Shown: one piece after another, positions 18,001-26,027 of the stretch
Numbering within the stretch: the stretch's first letter is position 1
Layout: each line of letters begins with the position of its first letter
Assembly (NCBI GenBank): GCA_016188575.1
Contig: JACPHN010000266.1
Coordinates: 1 to 51,587, forward strand
Reading direction: 5' to 3'
DNA: 51,587 bases
Source of the DNA: Candidatus Schekmanbacteria bacterium
GTDB lineage: Bacteria > CSSED10-310 > JACPHN01
Position numbers and translations under genes: made by a program
The notes under the pieces: generated by a model
Database searches by the model: none
What the model saw: only the letters and a program-made list of their open reading frames with translations
Told to the model about the DNA's origin: nothing

Positions 18001-19956
18001 CAGGACGTGGCCATGAATGGCGAGGTTTGCTCGGAAGAGGTGACCTGGAACATGCTCGCCGCCGACGATGGGCAAACGCCGATGGTGGTGGAGTCGCCGG
18101 CCTTCATCGGCATCTGGGAAGACGGCGCGATGATCCAGCTCAAGACGGACAAGCCCACGGCGGTGGAGGTCGCGTACGGGCCGCCCGAGGCGCTCGACAT
18201 GAAGATTGTGGACCCGGCTTTCGCGACGAACCACCGGGTCGAGATCACGGGGCTGCGCCCGCGAACCAACTACGCGCTTCGGGTGACGGCACGCAGCATC
18301 GCCGGGCTCCAGACCATCTTGCTGCTCATCCCGTTCGCGACGCTTGCCGAGGGAGCTGCGAGCCGCGGTCTGCCGGAAATCGAACACCTGCAATGTGATA
18401 CGCGCGCGTCTACCGAGGACACGATCGTGCTGAAGAGCAAGGTGGACCATCCCGCCATCGGCGCTCTCTATTATGGATCGGGGCTCGTTCAGGTCGTGGT
18501 GCTCGGCGAGCTGCGGCGAGAGATGAGCACGCGGATCGGCGGGTTTACGGCTGGCCAGAGTCAGATGCTGTCACTGACCGTTTGGGATCGCTGGGGCGGC
18601 ACGGTGGACAAATCCGTCTCCTGCGCGACGCGCGCCGCGGCGCCTCCGAGCAACCTGCGCATTCTCGCGGGGCCGACGGCGGACGTGCGCAGTCTGGATG
18701 GAAGCACCCTCACGGTCGAGTGGGAGACCAACTTCGAGGCGAGCGGCGAGGTCCGCTACTCCCTTTCCGGCGCCGCGCGCGCCACGGAGCAGCAGCAGCG
18801 CACCAATGGGCGCGGCACGCGACACCGCGCGTACCTGACGAATCTGCAGCCCAATTCCGCCTATACTATCGCGGTCGAGAGCACCGATCTGCTCGGTCGC
18901 ACGGTTTCGTCGGGCGAGGTCCAGGTCTCGACCACCGCCGGGCTCGGCGCGGCGACCCTGAAGTATCTCGATGGCGGCACGGTAACGTACGTTTCCGACC
19001 GGTACGCGGTGATCGAGTGGCGTACCGATCGTCCGGCGTCGTCCGAGCTCCTCGTGCAGGCCGCCGCCTCCGGCGCGACGGCGGCAGGCCAACGCGGCAC
19101 CGAGCAGTGGCTCTTCACCTACGGTTCTCCGGACCCTGCGATGCTGCACCGCGCCATCGTGCCGATCGCTTTCCTGCCAACACAAAGGGCCAGTCAATAC
19201 GAGTTTCGCATCACCTCGCGGACTGCCGGTGGCGCGTCGGCGCTGGCGACATCCGCCGGCAGCTTCTTTGCCCCCGGCACGGAGGTCGATGCCCTGGCCC
19301 CGCAGATCTCGGAGCTGGTGGCCCGAGCCTTGTCGGGCACAGCCTTGCAACTTCGCTGGACGACCTCCGAACCGACTTCGACGTTGGTTTCCTATGGTGA
19401 GGGGACGAGTCTCGGCTCGCGCCTGGCGGAGCCGAGCCTCGCGAAGACTCACGCCGTGCGCATCGACGACTTCCCGCTTGGCGCCCAGATCAGCTACCGC
19501 ATCGACGCTACCGACCCCGCGGGCAACGTCACCTCGACGAGCGCGGCGAGCCTGCAGCTCCCGAGTGACCGCGATGACGACGCCCCGGTGATCACCGTCG
19601 CCCCGACAGTCAGCTTCGACGAAGACGGCGCGCTGGTAACCTGGGAAACGAACGAGGCTTCAGACAGCGTGGCACGCGTGGGCGAGAGCGCCAGCGCCTT
19701 CGACTACTTCTACGAGGACGCTGACGACGTGACCCTGCACAGCGTGCGCCTGGGCGCGCTGCCCGGAGGCGCGCCGCTGTACATTCAGGTCACCTCCACC
19801 GATTTCAATGATAACGTGTCCGCGCCCGCGACGGTGGGGCCGGTCACGGCCCCTGTCCCGGTCAGCGCGTTGCCGCTGCTGCTGGCACCGCTGGCGCTGG
19901 CGGCAGCGGCGGGGCTCGCACGCCGAAGGTCGCGTCCTGTATACTGGAGCGCATGA
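15010..19956 (+). CDS. Large secreted surface protein: CSLREA, parallel beta-helix, DUF11 and fibronectin-III-like domains, C-terminal sorting signal
   Basis: 1648 aa. A Sec signal peptide (about 1-33: LFLVLSLFLLPPTAALGA) is followed by the CSLREA motif (VCSVLHCSLREALNAAN). Residues about 100-560 are right-handed beta-helix repeats with recurring GNxIGTD, NVISGN and GGxxxGxGN units. A DUF11-type domain (near 700-800, DLGVTMDASPNPAEVGETI) and several fibronectin-III-like modules (about 850-1600) follow. The end is a VPVSALPLLLAPLALAAAAG membrane segment followed by RRR, like exosortase/PEP-CTERM-type tails. It is probably an adhesin or matrix protein at the cell surface. AGGAG lies 12 bases before the ATG. 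Its TGA overlaps the ATG of the next kinase gene (ATGA). Confidence 0.9.
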   Translation: MPQPSLFAIRRFHSTRLFLVLSLFLLPPTAALGATFTVTSADDADDGVCSVLHCSLREALNAANASAAAHTITFAITGGTAPYVIQPATSLPVVAGTVTIDGTTQPEYAGAGLVIQLDGALTSGSDGLTLAGSGSTIRGLAIGGFYNAAPGIRLLGGGYHAIERCFIGVDAAGTIPNGNAYGIMVQSPNNRIGGTTPEQRNVISSNTSYGIWIYGDVARDNMVAGNYIGTDPTGTYDRGNGGIGIVIQEGDDNVVGGSTGTTPGSACNGACNVISGNESYGVHISGSSLQTAIEGNFIGVTAGGNATLGNGTGIVLQTSAGGGQTTIGGTAAASRNVISGNGGNGIGLEPGDSGTNTIQGNFIGTDTTGELGIGNGGAGISAAYPAAASGNLIGGAAPGASNVISSNTGPGIFFASVQPSASTVQILGNRIGTTADGLVTLGNAGNGISLFGDVRATIGGSSSGESNLISGNNGHGIAILDEFSGSWEVIEGNLIGTDIAGSNPLPNGGAGISVAYATTPITLGGTAAGEGNTIAFNQGAGVQVSSASTRAVTTAGNAIFSNGGLAIDLLPTGVNANDEGDADTGANDGQNFPELTLSSTTRGTYVEGTLSSETGESYTIHFYSTPSCDASGYGEADAYLGTAQVTTDGTGVGTFGVDVAPTVTAGELTATATDAEGNTSEMSACLQVGEADLGVTMDASPNPAEVGETITHTIGVTNNGPTASSGITLTQQLDAAMLFASAVPSQGSCLETFGTVTCDLGTLAASASALVTVRATPAVVMATSSPATVSADTADGNSNNDTATAAITVEPSTGDVQRAPEIDQLLAQLLPMGAQLTWLVPDPAALPAGATGRVMIRSAADHYPQDIVDGVLVSDDATPPIVDAAGTTSSLYTAFWVPIGAAGVLPSRGRYAAVIQGQLPDTTPAFFADGPYVSAHGSADAAVLWWRASEPVTAEVRYGNSSGTYDQSMVAAGVAPVGSAKLTGLTAGAAYYGQVCVQDVAMNGEVCSEEVTWNMLAADDGQTPMVVESPAFIGIWEDGAMIQLKTDKPTAVEVAYGPPEALDMKIVDPAFATNHRVEITGLRPRTNYALRVTARSIAGLQTILLLIPFATLAEGAASRGLPEIEHLQCDTRASTEDTIVLKSKVDHPAIGALYYGSGLVQVVVLGELRREMSTRIGGFTAGQSQMLSLTVWDRWGGTVDKSVSCATRAAAPPSNLRILAGPTADVRSLDGSTLTVEWETNFEASGEVRYSLSGAARATEQQQRTNGRGTRHRAYLTNLQPNSAYTIAVESTDLLGRTVSSGEVQVSTTAGLGAATLKYLDGGTVTYVSDRYAVIEWRTDRPASSELLVQAAASGATAAGQRGTEQWLFTYGSPDPAMLHRAIVPIAFLPTQRASQYEFRITSRTAGGASALATSAGSFFAPGTEVDALAPQISELVARALSGTALQLRWTTSEPTSTLVSYGEGTSLGSRLAEPSLAKTHAVRIDDFPLGAQISYRIDATDPAGNVTSTSAASLQLPSDRDDDAPVITVAPTVSFDEDGALVTWETNEASDSVARVGESASAFDYFYEDADDVTLHSVRLGALPGGAPLYIQVTSTDFNDNVSAPATVGPVTAPVPVSALPLLLAPLALAAAAGLARRRSRPVYWSA
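19940..19952 (+). promoter_or_regulatory. TATACT-N7-ATG element, candidate leaderless start of kinase gene 1
   Basis: TATACT at 19940-19945 lies exactly seven bases before the ATG at 19953, inside the last codons of the surface protein. The paralogous kinase gene at 31468 has the same hexamer at the same distance. Transcription from such a -10 would begin at or next to the start codon. No convincing -35 is seen. Confidence 0.35.
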
Positions 19957-22900
19957 CGGTACCAGAAGGCGCCCAACGCGGAAACATAGCGCGCGAAAGG
20001 TGGGAGGCGGACGAGAAGGAGTCGGTATTTCCTCCGGCCGCGGCCGGCTTTCCGTTTACGGTGGGCAGCTTTGTACTTGAGGGCGAGCTTGGCCGCGGTG
20101 GCATGGGCATCGTGTACCGCGGCCATGATCCAGGCGGTCGGCCCATTGCGCTGAAGACACCGCTGGTCGCGGATCCCGATCGCCTGCAGCGGTTTCACCT
20201 CGAAGCTCGGGTATTGCGCCGGCTGCGTCATCCGGGCGTCGTTGTGGTGTTGGAGCATGGAGACGTCGCGGGGTGGCCGTATTTCGTGATGGAGTATGTC
20301 GCCGGCCGGCCGTTGAATCGCGCCTTGCCGTGGCCGCCGGCTACGGCCACGGCCACGGCCACGGCCGCGGATAGCGCCTCCCGCGAGGCGATGACGCCGA
20401 GCGCCGCGGGGGCAAGGGCATCGCGAGAGTCATTCGCACGCTTTCGCTACCTTGTTTGCCGCCGCATGACCGAGCTCTGCGAGGCGCTCCACCACGTCCA
20501 CGGCCATGGCCTGGTCCATCGCGATCTCAAGCCGGGTAACGTGTTGGTCACCGAAGACGGCGCCGTCAAGCTCATGGACTTCGGTCTGGTAAGCGCGGCG
20601 AGTGCCGGACTGAACCTGACGGTACCGGGGCAGCTCCTCGGTACAATTCTGTACATGTCGCCGGAGCAGATATCGGGCCAGGACGTGGACCTGCGCGCCG
20701 ACCTGTACTCGGTGGGAGTGCTGCTCTTCGAGCTGCTCACGGGGCGGCGCCCGTTTGACGGGGAGAGCTTCGGGCCGATCTTGCTCGGCCACCTGCAGGT
20801 GCCGCCGCCGGATCCCTTCAGTCTCGACGCCCGGCTTGACCGGCCGCTGGCCGACGTGATCTTGCGATGTCTGCAGAAGCGACCGGAGCAGCGGTATCAG
20901 TCGGCACGCGAGCTGTGCGACAAGCTGCGAGAGATGGGCGCTAGCGGGCGAAAACGGCGCGCCGCTGCCGCCGCCGGCGCCGGCGAGGCCGGACCGGGAC
21001 CGGCGGCGCAGGTGGGGCTGCTGGCTCCGGCGGCGGCGTGGCCTGATGAAGCCGCGGCCGCCATCGCCGCGGCGGCAGGCCTGGTGGGCAGGCCGGGCGT
21101 GAGCTGGGCGGCTGTAAGAGGCCATCCCGGCACGGGGAAAACGCGCTTTCTGGGCGAGGTGGCGCGGCATGCGGCAGGCAGCTCCGCCATGGTTCTGCGC
21201 ACCGAGCTGCGCGCCGGCGGCGGGGCCCCCACCGCCGTGTTCAGCGAGCTGACGGCGCCAATCACTGCCCGGCTCAAGACAGCGTCGGCACGTGAAGTTA
21301 TCGCCGCGCTGGGCCGCAACGCGCGCCTGCTAGAAGCGTTGATTCCGGGAATAGATGCGCTTCCCGGAGTGGCAGCGCTGCCCGTCCCCGTCGAGGCGGA
21401 ACCTCGCCAGGCGCTGGCGCGCAGCCTGTCATACCTGGGGCGCGTGCTCCGGCACCTGGCCCGCGAGCGCCCCATCGTTCTGGCCCTGGACGGTCTCGGG
21501 CACGCCGATCTGCAAACCGTCGAAGCGATCGGCGCCGTGGCCAGGGCCTCGGCGGCACCTGCCGACGGCAGCGCCGCGTCCTGCCTGGTCGTGGGGAGCT
21601 GGGACAGTAGCCCAGGCGAGGATCGCGATACGATCCTGCAGGATCTCGCCCGTGTCATGGGGAAACCGCCATCGTCCGCCGCGCACCTCGGCGTGCTCCA
21701 GGTCGGAGATGTGGAACGGGTGCTCGCATCCATGCTCGGGCAGGACCCGCCTCCGGGGCTGGTCGCGACTGCGGTGGAGGTATCCTCGGGAAACGCCGGT
21801 GCGCTGGTGGAGGCCATGCGTTTGTTCGAGCTGATCGGGGCACTACGACGAGCGCCGCAGCAGGGGTGGGTCTTCGACGCCCTGGCGACCTCCGCTCTTG
21901 GTCACAGCCAGAGCGTTGGCGACCTGGCAAGTCGTTTGTGGGCGTTGTTGCGGACGCGCGCCGGCAAGCTGAGCGAAACGGCGTGCACCGTGCTGGAAAC
22001 GGCCTCGCTGCTCGAGGGCGCGGTCGGCGTCGATCTGTTGATGCGGATCTGGGAAGCCGGTGGCGGCGCCCTGGCGGAAGGCCTCGACGCCGTGCAGGAG
22101 CTGCGCGAGCGCGGCTTGCTCCGCGAGGTCTCCGGGGGCGGCTATGCTGTCGTTCCGCGGGTGTTCGCCGAGCTGCTGCGGGCAGCGCTGGATGCCGACC
22201 GCCGCGTCGAGCTGCACCGGCGCGCAGCGCGCTGCCTGGCCGGTGCCGGCGAGGCCACGACGTTGGCGGACGCTCTGGCGGCAGCACGGCACTTCGCCGA
22301 GGCGGGCGACAGTCAACATGCCGTAATGTGGTATGTGAACGCGGCGCGTGCGGGGCTGGCGGCATTTGCCAATGAAGCCGCCGCGGCGGCCTTTCGGCGC
22401 GCACTCGAGCTGGGCAAGGCGTGCCTCGCACCGGCAGAAAAGGCGGCGCTGTGCTTCGAGCTTGGGCGCGCGCTCGATCTTGCGGGGCGGCTTTCCGAAG
22501 CGCTGGCGGAGCATTCACGGGCCCGTTTTCTGGCGCGCGGCGCCGGCGAGGCGCTCGTAGGCTTTCAGGCGGGTGCGGCGAGAATCAGCTTGATGGCGCG
22601 GATGGGCAAGGCGGATGAGGCCGTGGTTGCGGCCGGCGCCATGGAATGCGAAGAGCAGGCAATCGCCGACCCGGGCCTGCGAGCCTCGTACTGGACCGGC
22701 GTTGCTGCGGCGCGATTGGTCCGCAATGAGCTGGCGCTCGCGCGCGAGCTGCACGCGAGGGCACTGGAAGCGCGCCGGAGCATGGGCGAAACCCGCGCTG
22801 TGCAGCAGAGCCTGAGCAACCTAGGTGTCATCGAGATGCACCTGGGCGAGGACGCGGTCGCCGAACGACGCTTCCGGCAGGCGCTCGAGCTGACGGGTGG

Positions 22901-23837
22901 TGAGGAAACTCTCGAAGGCGCCGGCATCATGGTCAATCTGGCGTCGCTGCTGCAAAACCGCGGCGAGCTTGCCAAGGCATTGCCCTGGTACGAGCGGGCG
23001 CTCGCCGGCTTTCGCCGCGCCGGGGTGCGGCTCGGCGAGGCGGTCGCGCTGGGAAACCTCGGCCAGTTGCAGGCGTTGAGCGGGCACCTGGATCTGGCCA
23101 TTGACCTCCTGGGACAGGCCACGGGCATCGATGCCGAGCTGGGACCATCGCGGGATGCGCTGCGCCGGCGGATGCACCTCGCCAGAGTGCGCGGTGAGCG
23201 AGGGGAGATGCAGCGCTCGCGCGACGAGCTGGCAGAGGTGGCCGCGGAGGCGAGCCGCCTGGGCGACGCCACCACCAGCGCCGAGTCGCGCTTTGCACTG
23301 GCGCGGACGGCAATGGTTCTGCGAGACTACGCCGCCGCCGGCACCGAGCTCGGCGCCTTGCTCTCGGCAACCACCGAGAACGGCCACCGCGAGCTGGGGG
23401 AAATCGCCGTTGCGGCGCGCGCCCTGGCGCTGTGCATTCCCGGTCGCCTCGCACCGCCGGCCGCGGCGGAGCCGCACGCGCTGGCAGAGCTGGCGGAACG
23501 CCTCGGCGAGCCGACGCTCGCCATCTGGGCCTTGCTCGCGATCGGCTGCCGGCACCTCCTCGATGGGCAGGCCGCGGCGGCCATCGACTGCTTCGGACGA
23601 GCGCGGCATCGCTCCATGTCCACGTGCGCCGGCTTGCTGGTCCTGCTCGCGCTGGCCGGCGAGCTCAGCGCGCTGACCCTGGCCGGATCATTCGACGCTG
23701 CCGCCGCCGTCGCCCGGGCCCTCGAGGCGGAATGGGACCGCCTCGCCGAGTCCAACACCCCGGAGACCGCCGCAGGGCTCAGACGCCATCCTTACTTCAC
23801 CTGGGTCACCGCGGCTGAACCTGCACTTCGCGGTTAG
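19953..23837 (+). CDS. Serine/threonine kinase-ATPase-TPR protein, paralogue 1
   Basis: 1294 aa. The kinase domain (about 38-330) has GRGGMGIVY (47-55), catalytic K68 in ALKTP, HRDLKPGNV (189-197), DFG (209-211) and MSPEQ (235-239). An Ala/Thr-rich insert at 127-160 comes partly from an (ACGGCC)4 repeat. The STAND/AAA-like ATPase begins with Walker A GHPGTGKT (about 390). TPR-like helical repeats fill about 800-1250. It resembles the protein at 31468 over nearly the whole length, so the pair arose by duplication. It should phosphorylate cytoplasmic partners, with the ATPase and repeats sensing or scaffolding. Its ATG overlaps the stop of the surface protein gene (ATGA), so it may also be translated by coupling. 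Confidence 0.92.
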   Translation: MTVPEGAQRGNIARERWEADEKESVFPPAAAGFPFTVGSFVLEGELGRGGMGIVYRGHDPGGRPIALKTPLVADPDRLQRFHLEARVLRRLRHPGVVVVLEHGDVAGWPYFVMEYVAGRPLNRALPWPPATATATATAADSASREAMTPSAAGARASRESFARFRYLVCRRMTELCEALHHVHGHGLVHRDLKPGNVLVTEDGAVKLMDFGLVSAASAGLNLTVPGQLLGTILYMSPEQISGQDVDLRADLYSVGVLLFELLTGRRPFDGESFGPILLGHLQVPPPDPFSLDARLDRPLADVILRCLQKRPEQRYQSARELCDKLREMGASGRKRRAAAAAGAGEAGPGPAAQVGLLAPAAAWPDEAAAAIAAAAGLVGRPGVSWAAVRGHPGTGKTRFLGEVARHAAGSSAMVLRTELRAGGGAPTAVFSELTAPITARLKTASAREVIAALGRNARLLEALIPGIDALPGVAALPVPVEAEPRQALARSLSYLGRVLRHLARERPIVLALDGLGHADLQTVEAIGAVARASAAPADGSAASCLVVGSWDSSPGEDRDTILQDLARVMGKPPSSAAHLGVLQVGDVERVLASMLGQDPPPGLVATAVEVSSGNAGALVEAMRLFELIGALRRAPQQGWVFDALATSALGHSQSVGDLASRLWALLRTRAGKLSETACTVLETASLLEGAVGVDLLMRIWEAGGGALAEGLDAVQELRERGLLREVSGGGYAVVPRVFAELLRAALDADRRVELHRRAARCLAGAGEATTLADALAAARHFAEAGDSQHAVMWYVNAARAGLAAFANEAAAAAFRRALELGKACLAPAEKAALCFELGRALDLAGRLSEALAEHSRARFLARGAGEALVGFQAGAARISLMARMGKADEAVVAAGAMECEEQAIADPGLRASYWTGVAAARLVRNELALARELHARALEARRSMGETRAVQQSLSNLGVIEMHLGEDAVAERRFRQALELTGGEETLEGAGIMVNLASLLQNRGELAKALPWYERALAGFRRAGVRLGEAVALGNLGQLQALSGHLDLAIDLLGQATGIDAELGPSRDALRRRMHLARVRGERGEMQRSRDELAEVAAEASRLGDATTSAESRFALARTAMVLRDYAAAGTELGALLSATTENGHRELGEIAVAARALALCIPGRLAPPAAAEPHALAELAERLGEPTLAIWALLAIGCRHLLDGQAAAAIDCFGRARHRSMSTCAGLLVLLALAGELSALTLAGSFDAAAAVARALEAEWDRLAESNTPETAAGLRRHPYFTWVTAAEPALRG
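20343..20366. repeat. (ACGGCC)4 hexamer microsatellite within kinase gene
   Basis: Four perfect tandem copies of ACGGCC encode an alternating Thr-Ala run in the kinase domain insert. The paralogue lacks it. Units of six bases keep the frame when they slip, so only the insert length would vary. Confidence 0.8.
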
Positions 23838-23880
23838 CCCCCTCCCTGTCTCCCGCTAGCGGCGGGAGGTGAGGTGCGAG
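23838..23880. repeat. GC-rich dispersed palindrome, copy 2 (possible bidirectional terminator)
   Basis: CTCCCGC (23850-23856) and GCGGGAG (23862-23868) form a seven-pair stem with a five-base loop, flanked by CCCCCTCCCTGT and AGGTGAGGTG. It is related to the copies at 13190 and 24675 and again lies between convergent genes. Confidence 0.5.
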
Positions 23881-23897
23881 TCCTGCGGGCGGGCCCA

Positions 23898-24500
23898 TCA
23901 GAGGCGCTGGTCAGCCGTTCGCCGCTGCGCCTTGAGCATGCGGATCGCTTTGGTGGCGGCGGCTTTGACACCGTCGTCCGCCTCCGCTTCCACCAGCTCC
24001 TCGAGCTGCGGCAGCAGGGCCACAGCTCCGATGGCCGCGGTAGCCGCGGCAGTCGCCTTGCGAACGCGGGCGGAGTCGTCAAACAGCCGGTAAGCGAGCT
24101 CGCTTTCGACGGCGCTCCGGATTCCCGGACCGGTGGCGCGATGGACGAGCGCAACTAACCGTGGGAGAAGCGCGGCCCGTTCGACGCTCGCCAACTGGCT
24201 TTCGTCAAGCTTCCCTTGGGCGTCGTAGAAGCTCTCGAGCTCGCCGGTTCGCTCGCGGGTCTGCGCCAGTCGCGCCAGCGCCCCGGGATCGCCGCGGTGC
24301 ACGAGGTAGGCTTCCCGGTTGGTGGGCGCTCCCGGACGCGGGGCGGCGGCCGGAGCTTGCGACAGGATCATCTTGGCGACCTGAGTCAGCGCGTCAGTCG
24401 GCGCGGTCTTGCTCAAAACCAGAGCGAGAAGTGCTTCGGGGCTGGGGTCCGACTCCAGGAGCGAGCGCAGCCCTTTCTTCAGTTCATCCATGTCTTGCAT
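23898..24500 (-). CDS. Hypothetical helical-repeat protein (HEAT-like end)
   Basis: 200 aa. The N-terminal half is helical and uncharacterised (MDELKKGLRSLLESDP); residues about 105-195 look like HEAT/ARM-type helical repeats (ALLPRLVALVHRATG, SARVRKATAAATAAIGAVALLPQLEELVEAE). No signal peptide. It is the last gene of a minus-strand series encoding putative translocated proteins and TPR chaperones, so it may be an accessory or chaperone-like scaffold, which is inference. A second ATG at codon 4 (24491) is possible. The gap to the 420-aa gene (24501-24721) holds two GC-rich palindromes and a weak sigma-54-like site. Confidence 0.7.
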   Translation of the reverse strand: MQDMDELKKGLRSLLESDPSPEALLALVLSKTAPTDALTQVAKMILSQAPAAAPRPGAPTNREAYLVHRGDPGALARLAQTRERTGELESFYDAQGKLDESQLASVERAALLPRLVALVHRATGPGIRSAVESELAYRLFDDSARVRKATAAATAAIGAVALLPQLEELVEAEADDGVKAAATKAIRMLKAQRRTADQRL

Positions 24501-24537
24501 AGACGTTTTTTCCCGAAATGGAGTGATGAGCGTTCGT

Positions 24538-24553
24538 TGCAGACTTGGCGCCT
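24538..24553 (-). promoter_or_regulatory. Weak sigma-54-like promoter candidate
   Basis: On the minus strand AGGCGCCAAGTCTGCA keeps GG and GC at the correct spacing but departs from consensus at three positions. It ends 37 bases before the ATG at 24500. Confidence 0.25.
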
Positions 24554-24620
24554 GCCGCAGCAGTGATGCTCGGCAGTATATACGGCCGGGCTGCTGCTTG
24601 GCGAGCCCAGTATCTGTATC

Positions 24621-24717
24621 GCCCCCTCCCCCAGCTTGCGGGGGGAGGGTTGCGGTGGGGGGTGAACATCCTGGTCTCCCCCCTCTGTCCCCCCCGCGAG
24701 CGGGGGAGAGGTGAACA
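24621..24717. repeat. Two adjacent GC-rich palindromes (dispersed repeat copies 3 and 4)
   Basis: The first, CCCCTCCCCCAGCTTG followed by CGGGGGGAGGG (24622-24649), and the second, CTCCCCCCTCTGTCCCCCC with GCGAGCGGGGGAGAGG (24676-24711), lie in tandem just after the stop of the 420-aa gene. The second ends with GGTGAAC like the copy at 13190. They may terminate transcription and are probably mobile or recombination-spread repeats. Confidence 0.5.
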
Positions 24718-24721
24718 GGTA

Positions 24722-25984
24722 CTACACTTTCAGGTTGCGGATGATGTTCATCATGGCCTCATGCATATTCTTGATGAGGTTCGTGAACATCGTCGTCATT
24801 TGCATCTGCTTTTGCTGCCACATCTGAAACTGCATCATCTTGAGCTGGTCCTTGGGCACGCCCGCAGCCTTCGCCCGTTCCAGAACCTCGCTGTTCTGCG
24901 CATCCATCGCCTGGTTGAATCCGTTTGCAAACTGGCCGATGACCGAGCCGCCGTATTCGGCACCGGCGGTCACGTCATAGTCACCCCAGCCCGGCGCCTG
25001 GGATACATAGCTCGGCGCCTGCGGCACATAGCTTTCACCTCGGGGCACATAGGTCTCGCCTTGAGGAATGCTGTTCTCCCACGATGAAGGCTCGGAGCGC
25101 GGCATCACGGGAGTGCCTTGATACGCCACCGCCTCGGGGAAGGGCTGAAATGAAGGCATCGGCCCCCACGATTCGATCGGCGCAGGGTGCACTGCCGGCA
25201 CTCCGTATTTCGCCGACTCCGGGTTCAGAAACGCCGCCTGGTCGTTGAGCTTCTGAAGTTGCTCCGCTTCGCTGTCAAACGCCTGTTTTGCGGCTGCGGC
25301 CTGCTTTTCCAGATCCTTGAGCAGCCCCTGGTTCTTCGCGATTGCCTCCTCGACCGTCTTGGCGACTGCATCACCTTCCGGCGTTCCCCTGTTCAGCGCG
25401 CTCTTGCGGGCACTTTCCAGGCCGGAAATTTCGTTTTGCAGCGCCCGAGCCTGCTTCTGGCACACTTCGAGCGTGGTCTTGCGCTTTTTCATCGAAGACT
25501 GGAACTGGCGCATCTGCTCCTTCATAGCCTGCGCCTGTTTCTTCATCTTCTTTTTCTTTTTCTTCGCGCGCCGGCTGCCAAATAGACCGCCGATGCCTTT
25601 GACAATGGCGCCGATGCCCTTCAGGATGCCGCCGATGGCCATGGTCCACGGCGTCGGGATACTGCCGATCGAGCTTCCCAGGCCGTCGAAGATGCCGGCG
25701 ACGTTGTCGGTGTCCTGAGTCTCCTCGGTTGACGGTGGGCGCATGAGTGGGGACGAGAGCTCCGAAGGCCCTTCGGTCTTGGCTCCCTGGAGGACGGAGT
25801 CGCTGGTGTAGAGGTCCGTGAACGTGTTGGCGACGGTATCAAGACCCTTGGTGACGAGCTCGGTTCCCGAGCTGATCACGGTTCCGGCGAGGTCCGCTCC
25901 TTTGTTGATCACGGTGCTACCAAAGTTGAAAAGACTGTCAAGGGGGTTGCCCGACGAGGGCTTGTTGCTGACGTTGTCTACCAT
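24722..25984 (-). CDS. Hypothetical hydrophobic/coiled-coil protein, putative translocator or secreted effector
   Basis: 420 aa, no Sec signal. Residues 1-95 are polar and Ser/Thr/Asn-rich. A hydrophobic Gly-rich segment at 108-136 (TMAIGGILKGIGAIVKGIGG) is followed by a Lys block (139-149) and a long coiled coil (about 146-250). Residues 300-335 carry short repeats (GETYVP, GESYVP, PSYVSQ). The last 40 residues form a Met/Gln-rich amphipathic helix (MQFQMWQQKQMQMTTMF). One or two hydrophobic segments plus coiled coil, next to an LcrH-like chaperone gene, is the layout of type III translocators such as YopD or IpaC. Sequence identity to them is not evident to me. AAGGA precedes the ATG by about eight bases. 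Confidence 0.75.
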   Translation of the reverse strand: MVDNVSNKPSSGNPLDSLFNFGSTVINKGADLAGTVISSGTELVTKGLDTVANTFTDLYTSDSVLQGAKTEGPSELSSPLMRPPSTEETQDTDNVAGIFDGLGSSIGSIPTPWTMAIGGILKGIGAIVKGIGGLFGSRRAKKKKKKMKKQAQAMKEQMRQFQSSMKKRKTTLEVCQKQARALQNEISGLESARKSALNRGTPEGDAVAKTVEEAIAKNQGLLKDLEKQAAAAKQAFDSEAEQLQKLNDQAAFLNPESAKYGVPAVHPAPIESWGPMPSFQPFPEAVAYQGTPVMPRSEPSSWENSIPQGETYVPRGESYVPQAPSYVSQAPGWGDYDVTAGAEYGGSVIGQFANGFNQAMDAQNSEVLERAKAAGVPKDQLKMMQFQMWQQKQMQMTTMFTNLIKNMHEAMMNIIRNLKV

Positions 25985-26027
25985 TCGCTATTTCCTTTCC
26001 CGCTGCTGGTGGCACAAGCCGAGGCGC

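Noticed and set aside
20344-20366. Possible CRISPR-like or regulatory repeat
   Set aside because: It is a simple (ACGGCC)4 microsatellite inside a coding region with no spacers.
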